From UBA1181 sp045600225 (GTDB lineage Bacteria; Bacteroidota; Bacteroidia; Bacteroidales; Paludibacteraceae): a stretch of 64,000 nucleotides of DNA. The notes below the pieces were generated by a model that made no database searches, was not told where the DNA came from, and was given only the letters and a program-made list of their open reading frames with translations. Both the position numbers and the translations under genes were made by a program. The stretch spans positions 1 to 64,000 of the forward strand of contig JAZRXL010000014.1 of NCBI GenBank assembly GCA_045600225.1, written 5' to 3'. Shown one piece after another: positions 1 through 8,738 of the stretch. Every line of letters begins with the position of its first letter. Position 1 is the stretch's first letter.

Positions 1-290
1 AGGTTAGATTCAACACAAATGTTTTATCTTGGACAAAGGGTGCGACTGGCGATGAGACCAGCGTCTCAACCATCAGCAACCTAGCACTCGAAGTTTATGC
101 CGACGACGAAACTATCCATGTCGCTAACGCACAGCCAAACACTAAGATTCAGGTGTTTGATATGAACGGCAAGGTAGTAGCTTCTGGTGTAACCGATGCT
201 GAGGGAAGTGCGGAGATTAAGTTGGCCGTTTTGAAAGGTGTTTATGTGGTGAGTGATGGCAACCAGTCGACGAAGGTGGTGGTAAAATAG
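1..290 (+). CDS. C-terminal end of a type IX secretion substrate (partial)
   Basis: Only the last 95 codons are in the window, read in the frame starting at base 3 and ending with TAG at 288-290. The tail reads like a type A sorting domain of the type IX (Por) secretion system: a stretch with IQVFDMNGKVV, then a glycine-containing turn, then KGVYVVSDG and a final short basic strand ending KVVVK. In this family the domain directs export across the outer membrane and is removed on secretion. The function of the passenger part cannot be told because it lies outside the window. Confidence 0.8.
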   Translation, partial: VRFNTNVLSWTKGATGDETSVSTISNLALEVYADDETIHVANAQPNTKIQVFDMNGKVVASGVTDAEGSAEIKLAVLKGVYVVSDGNQSTKVVVK

Positions 291-584
291 CATATAACAC
301 GTGATAACTTTAAAAAGAAAAAAATAACTGAATAGTGGCAGTTGACACCAAGCGTCTGTTAAGACGCTGCACCCGTAACCCCGTACAAGGAACGAAGAGA
401 CATCCTGTCATTGATAGTCCAGTATCCGCGATGGTTAGAGTAGCCTCCTTTTTTTTGTGAGACGTAGTGTGTTGGTTTTTTGGGGTCTACAGACAAGGCA
501 TGAGAGTTGTCTATATGAGTATCGTTTAGAAAAACGGATTGTTGTGAGTTCATTTCGAGCGATGATTTGAATATATTGCAGATT
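291..584. other. intergenic stretch, no convincing gene
   Basis: This stretch has no gene I can support. It contains a perfect small hairpin at 351-368 (AGCGTCT, loop GTTA, AGACGCT) without a T-run, so it is not a typical intrinsic terminator. A 64-codon open frame on the minus strand (359-553) has no recognisable motif and no promoter. Confidence 0.5.
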
Positions 585-615
585 TGAAGAATTCTATATT
601 GGATATATATCTTTG
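585..615 (+). promoter_or_regulatory. candidate distal promoter toward tRNA-Pro
   Basis: TTTG at 585-588, a 19-base spacer, then TATCTTTG at 608-615 match the Bacteroidetes -33/-7 pattern. It points at the tRNA and lies upstream of a second, closer promoter. Confidence 0.5.
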
Positions 616-671
616 TTTCATAGTGTTTTACGATAAATATCGAAAATTTTTCAAAAAAAACGATGAAATAG

Positions 672-703
672 TTTGGTGGTGTCGGAAATCAGTCTTACCT
701 TTG
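672..703 (+). promoter_or_regulatory. promoter of tRNA-Pro
   Basis: TTTG at 672-675, a 20-base spacer and TACCTTTG at 696-703 form a textbook Bacteroidetes promoter ending 17 bases before the tRNA. Confidence 0.7.
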
Positions 704-720
704 CATCGCATTTGAGAAAA

Positions 721-795
721 CGAGGTGTAGCGCAGTCCGGTTAGCGCATCTGGTTTGGGACCAGAGGGTCGGGGGTTCGAATCCCTTCACCTCGA
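721..795 (+). tRNA. tRNA-Pro (anticodon TGG)
   Basis: A complete cloverleaf can be drawn. The acceptor stem CGAGGTG (721-727) pairs with CACCTCG (788-794), with A795 as discriminator. The anticodon stem TCTGG/CCAGA encloses the loop TTTGGGA, giving anticodon TGG at 756-758, which reads proline CCN codons. The T arm carries GGTTCGAATCC. The CCA end is not encoded. An intrinsic terminator follows directly. Confidence 0.97.
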
Positions 796-797
796 CA

Positions 798-826
798 AGG
801 CTGAAAGATTCTTTCAGCCTTTTTTT
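798..826 (+). terminator. intrinsic terminator of tRNA-Pro
   Basis: Perfect arms AGGCTGAAAG (798-807) and CTTTCAGCCT (811-820) with a 3-base loop, followed by a T-run. Confidence 0.9.
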
Positions 827-861
827 GTTTGTTGCAAAAGAAAGTTTTGTGCGCTTAACGA

Positions 862-891
862 TTGTGCATTAAAAAATTTAAACTATTTTTG
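862..891 (+). promoter_or_regulatory. promoter of the outer-membrane protein gene
   Basis: TTG at 862-864, a 19-base spacer and TATTTTTG at 884-891. This leaves a leader of about 65 bases before the ATG at 965. Confidence 0.6.
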
Positions 892-964
892 CACTCCAAT
901 AGAGACTATGCATTTAATAATATAAGAGAAATTTGTTGAGTCTCGTTTATGTAAAAATGATTAT

Positions 965-1852
965 ATGAAGAGAATAGCATTACTCATAGCTTCTGTATCT
1001 TTGTTTTGGGGTACTGTTTGGGCAGAAGATATACAAGAAAAGCAAGAGGTTATTAATTTTGGCGTTGAAGTAGGCGTTCATGTGCTTACCAAAGATGTTG
1101 TCCCTCCAGAAAATGTGCGCTTTTCTGATCGTGGTGCCCATGCGTACTATATTCCTTGGAATATTGGTGCCGTAGGAGAGTTCCTTTTTGGTAAAGGTAT
1201 GTTCGGTGTGGGTACAGGTTTGCGCCTTACCAGTTACACTGCTTATTACGGTGGTAAAAAGAACACTAATGCGTTCGAATGGAATATGGATACGGAGAGT
1301 ATCGATGGCGAATATGTAGGCTTGCGATATATTAGGCAGTCGAACAACTACTTGGGTTTCCCAGTGTTGTTTAGAATCTTCTTCGTTCCTAAAGAGAATA
1401 TTGTAAGACCCTACTTCAAGTTGGATTTGGCATTAAACTTCCTTGTGGCTAACAAGAATGCTATCAAATTTATGGATGAGGATGCTCCACTTGCCTATAT
1501 TGATAAAATCAACGAGGATTTGGGAGTGCCTGAGAAATTCAACTCTACACTTGATTTCGCATATGGTCTTCGTGTGGGAAAGGATCCATTCTATGTTAAT
1601 GCAGAGGTTCACTATCCTTCTTTCTTGTTGACAGACAGTCCTGTTTCTTTCTTCAACTCGACTGATTTGACAATGATGAATTTTGGATTCAAATTGGCGC
1701 TTCAAGTGCCTATCCATTGGGACGAATATAAGAACACTGGTAAACCGAAAGGAGATGAGATTCAATCAGAGTATATTCCTGACGGAAATGAGATGGAACA
1801 GACTCCGGCAGAGAATGATGCTAACGGAATCTTTCGCCCTAGTGAAGATTGA
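965..1852 (+). CDS. outer membrane beta-barrel protein (PorT-like)
   Basis: A 295-residue protein with a clear signal peptide (basic MKR, hydrophobic run, AWA-type cleavage near residue 20). After it come alternating strands rich in Gly and aromatic residues, such as GVGTGLRLTSYTAYYGG and FRIFFVPK, which resemble the small PorT/OmpW-like barrels common in Bacteroidetes. The last 40 residues are hydrophilic and acidic and would lie outside the barrel. It has its own promoter and terminator, so it is probably transcribed alone. It sits just upstream of the tamB-tamL envelope-assembly pair on the same strand. The ligand or partner is unknown; the barrel assignment is by composition, not by a diagnostic motif. 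Confidence 0.7.
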   Translation: MKRIALLIASVSLFWGTVWAEDIQEKQEVINFGVEVGVHVLTKDVVPPENVRFSDRGAHAYYIPWNIGAVGEFLFGKGMFGVGTGLRLTSYTAYYGGKKNTNAFEWNMDTESIDGEYVGLRYIRQSNNYLGFPVLFRIFFVPKENIVRPYFKLDLALNFLVANKNAIKFMDEDAPLAYIDKINEDLGVPEKFNSTLDFAYGLRVGKDPFYVNAEVHYPSFLLTDSPVSFFNSTDLTMMNFGFKLALQVPIHWDEYKNTGKPKGDEIQSEYIPDGNEMEQTPAENDANGIFRPSED

Positions 1853-1858
1853 TATAGA

Positions 1859-1890
1859 ATAAGGCAAGATTCTTTCTTGCCTTATTTTTT
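1859..1890 (+). terminator. intrinsic terminator
   Basis: ATAAGGCAAGA (1859-1869), a 5-base loop and TCTTGCCTTAT (1875-1885) followed by a T-run, immediately after the stop at 1852. Confidence 0.9.
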
Positions 1891-1933
1891 TACCTGTATT
1901 TATTATCTGACGAATTGATTTTTAAACACGGAT

Positions 1934-4900
1934 TTGGTAAAGAAGATCGGTCATATTGTTCTAATCGTACTTGCGGTGCTTCTGCTGCTCAATGTCGTGT
2001 TACTTCTTTCCCTTAATACTTCCTATGTACAAGGGAAATTGGTAGACAAGGTGACTTCTGCTTTGTCTGAAAAAACAGGAACCAAGTTTGATATAGAGAG
2101 TGTTTATATCGATATCTTCGATGGTCTCTTTCTTCAAAAAGTGTATGTGGAGGATACGCGAAAAGATACTCTTCTTTTTGTGAACCGATTGAATGTAGAT
2201 TATTCTCTAAAATCTATCTATCGCCATAAAACATTGACCCTAAAAAATGTTGCATTGGAAGATTTTGTCGTTCGTCTTTCTCAAGAAAACGACTCTTCTG
2301 ATTATAACTTCCAGTTCTTGGTGGATGCTTTCTCGTCAAAAGAACCTGATACTACGGCTTCTTCTTCGTTCAAGATGGAGATAGGGCAGATATTACTGAA
2401 GAATGGTTCTTTCCGATTGGATGTGGATTCGAAAGAGGAGACCCCTGATCTCTTTAATGTCAGTCACTTGAAAGTGGATAGTATCAATGCTTTGCTCTCT
2501 CTCAATTTGGATTTGCCTAAGGAGATTCATAGTGAGGTGAGCTATATCTCGGCTAAGGAGAAGAGTGGACTCCGTGTTCGTAATGTGGAGACTGACTTCT
2601 CTCTTTACTTGGATTCTATTATTGCACTCCCTGAGTTGGATTTGATGGCTGATAAGACGCACTTGAAGGCAACGGATGCAGTGTATCGCTTTGATAATAA
2701 TGCAGTGACTGCGAAGATTACTGAGTCGTCGTTGGTGGGATCTGATTTTCAATGCTTTGTTCCGATGTTGAAGAACCTTCAAGTCCCTGTTGAGTTGAGT
2801 GCCGATGCAAATGTTGTATTCCCTTCTGTGGATGTGAATTCATTGAAAATAGAGTGCGACAAACATCTGTCGGTAGATGCTCCTCATATCTATATCGAGG
2901 ATTGCATGGAGTGGCAAGACTCCCGTTTGAATGTTGATATCGTGAAGTTAGATGCAATGCCAGCACTACCTAACTTGCTAAAAGAATTATTGCAAGTCGA
3001 GGTGCCATCTGTGGTGGACTCTCTGCTCCCATGTGCTGTGTCTCTGCGTGCCGACGGATCATTGCCTGCGCTAAAAGAGTCTCTCGAGTTGCAAGGTGCG
3101 GTTGGACATATAAAAGCAGATGGAGATCTCTCTTATTTAGCAGATCGAAACCGATTGTCTGCTAAAACAAATTGGAGATTGAATATCCCTACATTGGAAC
3201 CTATTCTTCATTCTGATATGGTGGGAAAGGTGGTGGGAGAAATGAGTAGTGACGTAGATTGGGATTTGAAAAAACAGCCGAATGTTCGTCTTTCTGCCCT
3301 TATCTCTTCGGTTGCGTTGAAACATTATGATTACGACACTTTGCGTATCGATGGTTCTCTTTTGTCGGATGTGTTGAATGTGGATTTCTCTTCGCCTGAT
3401 CCTAATTGTCGATTGGCTCTTTCTGCTAAGGCAACGCATTTCCTTACCGATAGCATGAAAACTACGCTTCATGCCAACATCGCTAATTTTGCTCCCCAAA
3501 CCTTGCATTTGGCTGATTCCATAGGAGATTTGCAAATTAAAGGTTTGGTTAATCTTACAGGTACTGGCATGGATTACAATCAATGGGATGGAGAGATTCA
3601 ACTGGATAGTTTTAGTGTGAGTAATGATTCGTCACGTTACTTTGTTCGCCACTTGAATGTGAAGCAATCTATTCAAGGAGATGAGAAGACGGTGAAAATA
3701 GATAGTCCTATCCTAAAAGGAGAGATGTCTGGTGCTTTTGATTACGCAGATATCTATGCATCCTTTGTTAGGGTGATGCATAAATATCTTCCCACCTTCT
3801 TCCAACCTGAGGAGAAAGAACTGCTGGCACAGTCTAACTTTAAGTTCAAGTTTAATGTCTCGTCTTTGGACTCTCTAATGAGTTATCTCGGAGTTGCCTA
3901 CCATCAGTCTGATCCAATTACATTGAAAGGTGCTTTGGATGAACGCAACGGTAGGGTGGATGTAGAAGTGGGAACTCCTACTGTGAGGTTGAACGATTTG
4001 CTTTTTTCCCCGTCTGACATCTCATTCCATTCCTCCAAAAATGCAGGTTTTCTGGAAGGAGAGATAAATATGAATGTCAGACCCGACTACCAAGACAATT
4101 TTATGGCAATCCTGTCGAGCCGATTATCTATTCGAAATGATTCCATCTACAACTACTTGGATGTTGGGACTTTCCCCGATACCATGTTCTTGAAAGGAAC
4201 CTTTTTCGATTGTGTCTCTTTCCATCCGTTAAATCAGGATGGAGAATATGAGGTGCGTCTTTTGTTGGATTCTTCAAAGGTGAATCTATACAATCAGGAA
4301 TTGCGGACCAATTCGTCTCTCATTCAATTTTTACCTAATAGAATAAATATTTCAAATCTTGGTTTCTCTGCAGATCGAAAACCGCTTTTCTTTGTGGATG
4401 GAACGCTCTCGTCTTCCCTTTCAGATTCACTGAATGTGATTGTGGATGATTTGAGTTTGCAAACCATTTTCTCCCTCTTGTATATTAATGACCTTCCGAT
4501 GGATTGTAAAATGAAAGGAAAACTGAAGGCCTTTGCAGTGTTGGGCGATAAGTTCCGATTTACAACTCGTGATTTCAAAATTAGTGACATTGTATATGGA
4601 GAAAATAAAATAGGCAATGGAGGGGTAACTGCTGTGTGGGATAATACTCGAAAGGGTGTCTTTGCCAAGGCCTATTTGGAGAATGAAGAGAAGCATTTGA
4701 TGGATGTGATGGGTGTGATTGCTCCAGCTAGGAAATATATGAAGATGAAGGCGGTGTTAGACTCTGTACCTCTGCTTCTGGCAATGCCTTTTGCTAAGGA
4801 ATATGTCTCAGATTTGAGTGGATGTATAGGGGCTAATGTTAATGCCGAGGGTGAATTTTCCGATTTGAAGATCAATGGGTGCGTTCATTTGAAAGATGCC

Positions 4901-6412
4901 AAGGCAAAGGTGAAATACACGGGTGTGACTTACTCCATCTCCGATAGCATGAAGATGGAAGGCAACCACTTTTATGTAAAGAGGTTTAAGATTAAGGATG
5001 ATAATGACAATGCTTTGTATTTGAACGGAGACATCACTCACGAGAAGTTCCAAAAGTTCAACTATGAGGTTAAAATGAATATGAAGAACTTTGCGGTACT
5101 CAACAACCCTAAGAGTCGCTCGAATATGGTGTATGGAAACTTCTATGTGAATGGAAATAATTTGATATTGAAGGGTACGGAGTCGGAAGCAAGTATTACA
5201 GGTGAACTGAGAAACGCTGAGAAGTGCGTATTGAATGTCAATCTTCCAGAAACTGTATTGGAAGCCAATTCGTATGATAATATAGTCTATGTAAAGTCGG
5301 AAATAACTCAGAACGATTCTGCCTCTGCGAATGAAGCTCCATCTGTGAGTGAAAACAACTTCGATATGTATGCAAATCTGTCGGTGGAATTGTCGGATAA
5401 GGCCACTTTCAATGTCTCTTTGTCTGATGGCGCGATGGTTCGTGGTAATGGCAATCTGCGTTTGTTGTATGAAGACAAAGGGATCTATATCTACAATCGA
5501 TATACAGTGAGTGAGGGATATCTGAAGTTGCGCCTTGCGGGTCTTCCGATGAAAAAATTTACTATCCAAAATGGAAGTTATGTGGATTTTGTGGGAGATC
5601 CAATGGATCTTCGCTTTAATGCAACAGCTACTTACGCTCTAACAGCCGATTTGTCTACACTGAGCTCATCCTTTTCGTCTATGGGACTGGCAACCACTCG
5701 TGTCCCTGTGAATTGTAACCTCCTTGCTTCTGGTAGTTTGAACGAGATGAATCTTTCGTACGATGTCTCTGTGCCGAAAGCAGATGAGGATGTGAAACAG
5801 ATGGTAAATAGTATCATCAATACGGACAATGTGCGTATTAAAGAGTTTGCCTATCTGATCGGAGTGGGTATGTTTAATGATCCTTCTGGAGATGTGCAGG
5901 GTAATGCTTTGATGTCGTTTGCCTCTTCTTCTCTCTCTTCAACGCTTAATAATGTATTGGGAAATGTGTTGGGAGATAAGGTGACGCTCGGAACTGATTT
6001 TAGCTCTTCCGAAGATTTTTCCGATGTTGAAGTTGGAGTCTCAGCATCCACAAAGGTGGCTAATGATAAGTTGTTGTTAAGTGCCAATGTGGGTTATCAA
6101 AAAAATAGTACGAATCCGACCTCTTCCTCTGTTTTGACCGACTTCGATGCAGAATACCTTTTGGGTAAGACTGGTATGTTCCGTATAAAGGCCTACAACC
6201 ATACGAACAATGACTTTTATCGAGCCAATAATACACAAGGTGTTGGATTCTCTTTTGTGCGAGAATCGCAGGAGTTGAACAAACTCTTTAAGATCAAAGA
6301 TGAATTCCAAACGATAAAAAAGAGGGAGGAGTTTTTGAGAGATTCTACTCGTGCCCATGATAAAGAGAGAGTCGAACCAATGCCGGTAGAAAGGAGGAAG
6401 GATGATGAATAG
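1934..6412 (+). CDS. tamB: TamB-type translocation/assembly module protein
   Basis: A 1492-residue AsmA/TamB-like protein. Residues 7-29 form an inner-membrane anchor; the rest is a very long series of beta-strand repeats that in this family forms a hydrophobic-grooved bridge across the periplasm. The C-terminal 350 residues, with glycine/serine-rich strands such as FTIQNGSYVDFVGDP, correspond to the TamB (DUF490) domain. The start is TTG at 1934: the first in-frame ATG would lie about 150 codons later and would remove the anchor. The gene overlaps tamL by 11 bases, so the two are translationally coupled. TamB works with its outer-membrane partner in envelope biogenesis; the exact cargo in Bacteroidetes (proteins or lipids) is not settled by the sequence. 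Confidence 0.9.
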   Translation: MVKKIGHIVLIVLAVLLLLNVVLLLSLNTSYVQGKLVDKVTSALSEKTGTKFDIESVYIDIFDGLFLQKVYVEDTRKDTLLFVNRLNVDYSLKSIYRHKTLTLKNVALEDFVVRLSQENDSSDYNFQFLVDAFSSKEPDTTASSSFKMEIGQILLKNGSFRLDVDSKEETPDLFNVSHLKVDSINALLSLNLDLPKEIHSEVSYISAKEKSGLRVRNVETDFSLYLDSIIALPELDLMADKTHLKATDAVYRFDNNAVTAKITESSLVGSDFQCFVPMLKNLQVPVELSADANVVFPSVDVNSLKIECDKHLSVDAPHIYIEDCMEWQDSRLNVDIVKLDAMPALPNLLKELLQVEVPSVVDSLLPCAVSLRADGSLPALKESLELQGAVGHIKADGDLSYLADRNRLSAKTNWRLNIPTLEPILHSDMVGKVVGEMSSDVDWDLKKQPNVRLSALISSVALKHYDYDTLRIDGSLLSDVLNVDFSSPDPNCRLALSAKATHFLTDSMKTTLHANIANFAPQTLHLADSIGDLQIKGLVNLTGTGMDYNQWDGEIQLDSFSVSNDSSRYFVRHLNVKQSIQGDEKTVKIDSPILKGEMSGAFDYADIYASFVRVMHKYLPTFFQPEEKELLAQSNFKFKFNVSSLDSLMSYLGVAYHQSDPITLKGALDERNGRVDVEVGTPTVRLNDLLFSPSDISFHSSKNAGFLEGEINMNVRPDYQDNFMAILSSRLSIRNDSIYNYLDVGTFPDTMFLKGTFFDCVSFHPLNQDGEYEVRLLLDSSKVNLYNQELRTNSSLIQFLPNRINISNLGFSADRKPLFFVDGTLSSSLSDSLNVIVDDLSLQTIFSLLYINDLPMDCKMKGKLKAFAVLGDKFRFTTRDFKISDIVYGENKIGNGGVTAVWDNTRKGVFAKAYLENEEKHLMDVMGVIAPARKYMKMKAVLDSVPLLLAMPFAKEYVSDLSGCIGANVNAEGEFSDLKINGCVHLKDAKAKVKYTGVTYSISDSMKMEGNHFYVKRFKIKDDNDNALYLNGDITHEKFQKFNYEVKMNMKNFAVLNNPKSRSNMVYGNFYVNGNNLILKGTESEASITGELRNAEKCVLNVNLPETVLEANSYDNIVYVKSEITQNDSASANEAPSVSENNFDMYANLSVELSDKATFNVSLSDGAMVRGNGNLRLLYEDKGIYIYNRYTVSEGYLKLRLAGLPMKKFTIQNGSYVDFVGDPMDLRFNATATYALTADLSTLSSSFSSMGLATTRVPVNCNLLASGSLNEMNLSYDVSVPKADEDVKQMVNSIINTDNVRIKEFAYLIGVGMFNDPSGDVQGNALMSFASSSLSSTLNNVLGNVLGDKVTLGTDFSSSEDFSDVEVGVSASTKVANDKLLLSANVGYQKNSTNPTSSSVLTDFDAEYLLGKTGMFRIKAYNHTNNDFYRANNTQGVGFSFVRESQELNKLFKIKDEFQTIKKREEFLRDSTRAHDKERVEPMPVERRKDDE

Positions 6413-8732
6413 ATCTCTTTTGATTCTTATTACACTTCTGTGCTTTGTCTCCTCATGTTCAACAATCAAATATGTGGAGGATGGAGATTATTTGCTTAAT
6501 AAAGCAAAGATAGTAGTGGAGAAAGATGAGGTTCCTACTGATCAATTAAAGGGGTATTTGAGACAAACACCTAATGTGGATGTGTTGTTTTTCCCTAAAT
6601 TGAGTCTGCATATCTATTCCTTGTCGGGTAGAGATACGACAAAGAAAATAAATCGTTTGTTGAGGCGTATGGGTTCAGCTCCTGTCATCTACGACGAGGC
6701 GATGGTGGAGCCTTCTGAAAAACAACTGAAGAAACGTATGCAAAACTTAGGTTACTTGAATGCTCAGGTAAACCATTGTTGCGACACATCCTACAAAAAG
6801 ATGAATGTAACCTATTGCATCCGCCCTAATGATAGATATTTCATCAATGATTTCAAAACGGATATTGAGTCGAGCGAGATGAATGCCTTGTTGAAAAGTA
6901 AACAGGCAAAGAAGGCGTTGAAACTAAAAGACAATGAGCCTTTTGTTTCCGAAAGATTCGATAATATGTCTTCGGAACTTACCAAAGCGTTTTGGAATAT
7001 GGGATATTATAATCTTGCCAAAGAAAATTTCTATTTCTTGGTCGATACTGCGGTTGGAAATCATAAGGTCGATGTGACATTGAAGTACAGAAAGGTGGCA
7101 AAAGACTCATCCGATACAGACATTGCATTGAAACGGTATAAATTTGGATCGGTTGTGGTCTATAATGGTGTGGAAAAGGAGAATGCAAGCTTTTATGGAA
7201 AAAGAGGAAGAACGATAGCCCCTGTAAAAAAGGATACGATAGAGTATAAGGGGATGAAGATCGTGAATGGAAAGGAGCGATTAATACGTCCTTCTGTTTT
7301 GCACGATAATATATTTATCCGACCAGATAGATATTATAGCGATCAGTTATTGGATAATACTTATAACTCATTGAACTCGTTGAGTGCAGTAGGTCAGGTA
7401 GGTATTCAGTTGGAACCAACCTCTGAAGATTCGATAAATGCGGCAATTACACTTACTCCGGCCAATATATACCACTTCCAGTTTGGTATAGATGGAACCA
7501 ATACGGCTGGGGATTTAGGAGTAGCAAGTTATGTCGCTTTCCAACAGAAAAACCTGTTTAAGGGATCAGAGGTGTTGAGCCTTAAATTGAACGGAGCCTA
7601 CGAGCATATTCGAGGAAGCTCATACACAATGGGAGATAAGATTTATACGATAAAGAAAGGAAATTACTACGAGTATGGAGGAGACCTTTCGTTGACCGTT
7701 CCAAGGATAATGCTAAACATTTTGCCTAAAAAGTCTCGAAAACGCATTGGTGCCTCCACTATCTTCTCTATTGGTGCTAATTGGAGAAAGAGACCAGAGT
7801 ATGATAGAATGGTCTTAGGATTGGATTGGAAGTACAATTGGTATACTAATCGAAAAAAAGTCAATCATACATTTGATTTGTTGAATATCAACTATGTGGT
7901 TTCTCCATCTACTTCCGAATGGTTTAAGGATTATTTGGAATCAACAGGTAATGAGTTGTTGAAAGAGAGTTATAAAAACCATTTCATCACAAGATCCTCT
8001 TATTCCATTGTTTATACAAGTGATCTTCCTAATGATTATGATAGGAAGAAGGGGTGGACTATCCGTGCTGGTGTAGATGTGGCGGGTACTTTCCCTTATC
8101 TTATTTGTAGCCTTCTTCCTATTGAGAAACAAGATGGGGCTTATCGAATTGTTAATACTCCGTTTGCCCAATATAGTAAGGTGACGTTTGATGTCTCCAA
8201 AACATTCTTTTTGAAGGAGAAGGTACAGTTGGTAGGACATGTGGGATTGGGCGTTGCCATTCCTTATGGAAACTCAGATGTGATTCCTTATGAACAGAGG
8301 TTCTTTGCAGGAGGTGCCAATACAGTCAGGGGTTGGAGTACGAGAACTCTGGGTCCTGGAGCTTACGACTCTCGTCAAGGAGCCAATTTTATTACACAAG
8401 CAGGAGATGTGAAGTTTGTGGCTAATTTGGAATACAGGCAACAAACCAATACTTTTTTAGATTTTGCAGCTTTCTTGGATGCAGGTAATGTGTGGACCAT
8501 TGAAAACTATGAGAAGCAAAAGGGAGGTCAGTTTGGTTTCAACACTTTCTACAAAGAGTTGGGATTCTCTTGGGGTGTTGGTATACGACCTAATTTTAAG
8601 TTTATATTGATACGATTGGATGCAGGTATGCAGATTTATAATCCAGCCTATCCAGAGAGTGAACGATGGGTAATAACCTCACCTTCGTGGAACAAATGTG
8701 CATTGCACTTCGCTGTCGGATATCCTTTCTGA
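6402..8732 (+). CDS. tamL: TamL, lipidated BamA-superfamily outer membrane protein
   Basis: A 776-residue protein with a lipoprotein signal: hydrophobic residues 5-17 and lipobox FVSSC with Cys19. POTRA-like modules span about residues 30-330, and a 16-stranded Omp85 barrel follows. The barrel carries the family signature FFAGGANTVRGW (residues 634-645), in which Arg643 is the lid-lock arginine of the BamA superfamily. Lipidated TamA homologues that pair with TamB are known in Bacteroidetes as TamL. The start ATG at 6402 sits inside the tamB 3' end behind a good AGGAGGAAGG ribosome site. Its stop is only six bases from the stop of the convergent antiporter gene, with no visible terminator between them. 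Confidence 0.9.
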   Translation: MMNRSLLILITLLCFVSSCSTIKYVEDGDYLLNKAKIVVEKDEVPTDQLKGYLRQTPNVDVLFFPKLSLHIYSLSGRDTTKKINRLLRRMGSAPVIYDEAMVEPSEKQLKKRMQNLGYLNAQVNHCCDTSYKKMNVTYCIRPNDRYFINDFKTDIESSEMNALLKSKQAKKALKLKDNEPFVSERFDNMSSELTKAFWNMGYYNLAKENFYFLVDTAVGNHKVDVTLKYRKVAKDSSDTDIALKRYKFGSVVVYNGVEKENASFYGKRGRTIAPVKKDTIEYKGMKIVNGKERLIRPSVLHDNIFIRPDRYYSDQLLDNTYNSLNSLSAVGQVGIQLEPTSEDSINAAITLTPANIYHFQFGIDGTNTAGDLGVASYVAFQQKNLFKGSEVLSLKLNGAYEHIRGSSYTMGDKIYTIKKGNYYEYGGDLSLTVPRIMLNILPKKSRKRIGASTIFSIGANWRKRPEYDRMVLGLDWKYNWYTNRKKVNHTFDLLNINYVVSPSTSEWFKDYLESTGNELLKESYKNHFITRSSYSIVYTSDLPNDYDRKKGWTIRAGVDVAGTFPYLICSLLPIEKQDGAYRIVNTPFAQYSKVTFDVSKTFFLKEKVQLVGHVGLGVAIPYGNSDVIPYEQRFFAGGANTVRGWSTRTLGPGAYDSRQGANFITQAGDVKFVANLEYRQQTNTFLDFAAFLDAGNVWTIENYEKQKGGQFGFNTFYKELGFSWGVGIRPNFKFILIRLDAGMQIYNPAYPESERWVITSPSWNKCALHFAVGYPF

Positions 8733-8738
8733 TGTTTT

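Noticed and set aside
359..553. 64-codon minus-strand open frame
   Set aside because: No promoter, no recognisable motif and unlikely composition; contains a small hairpin at its 3' end.
4808..5569. 253-codon open frame antisense to tamB
   Set aside because: Lies wholly inside the well-supported tamB gene; the protein is rich in Ile/His/Gln as expected for the reverse complement of a coding strand.
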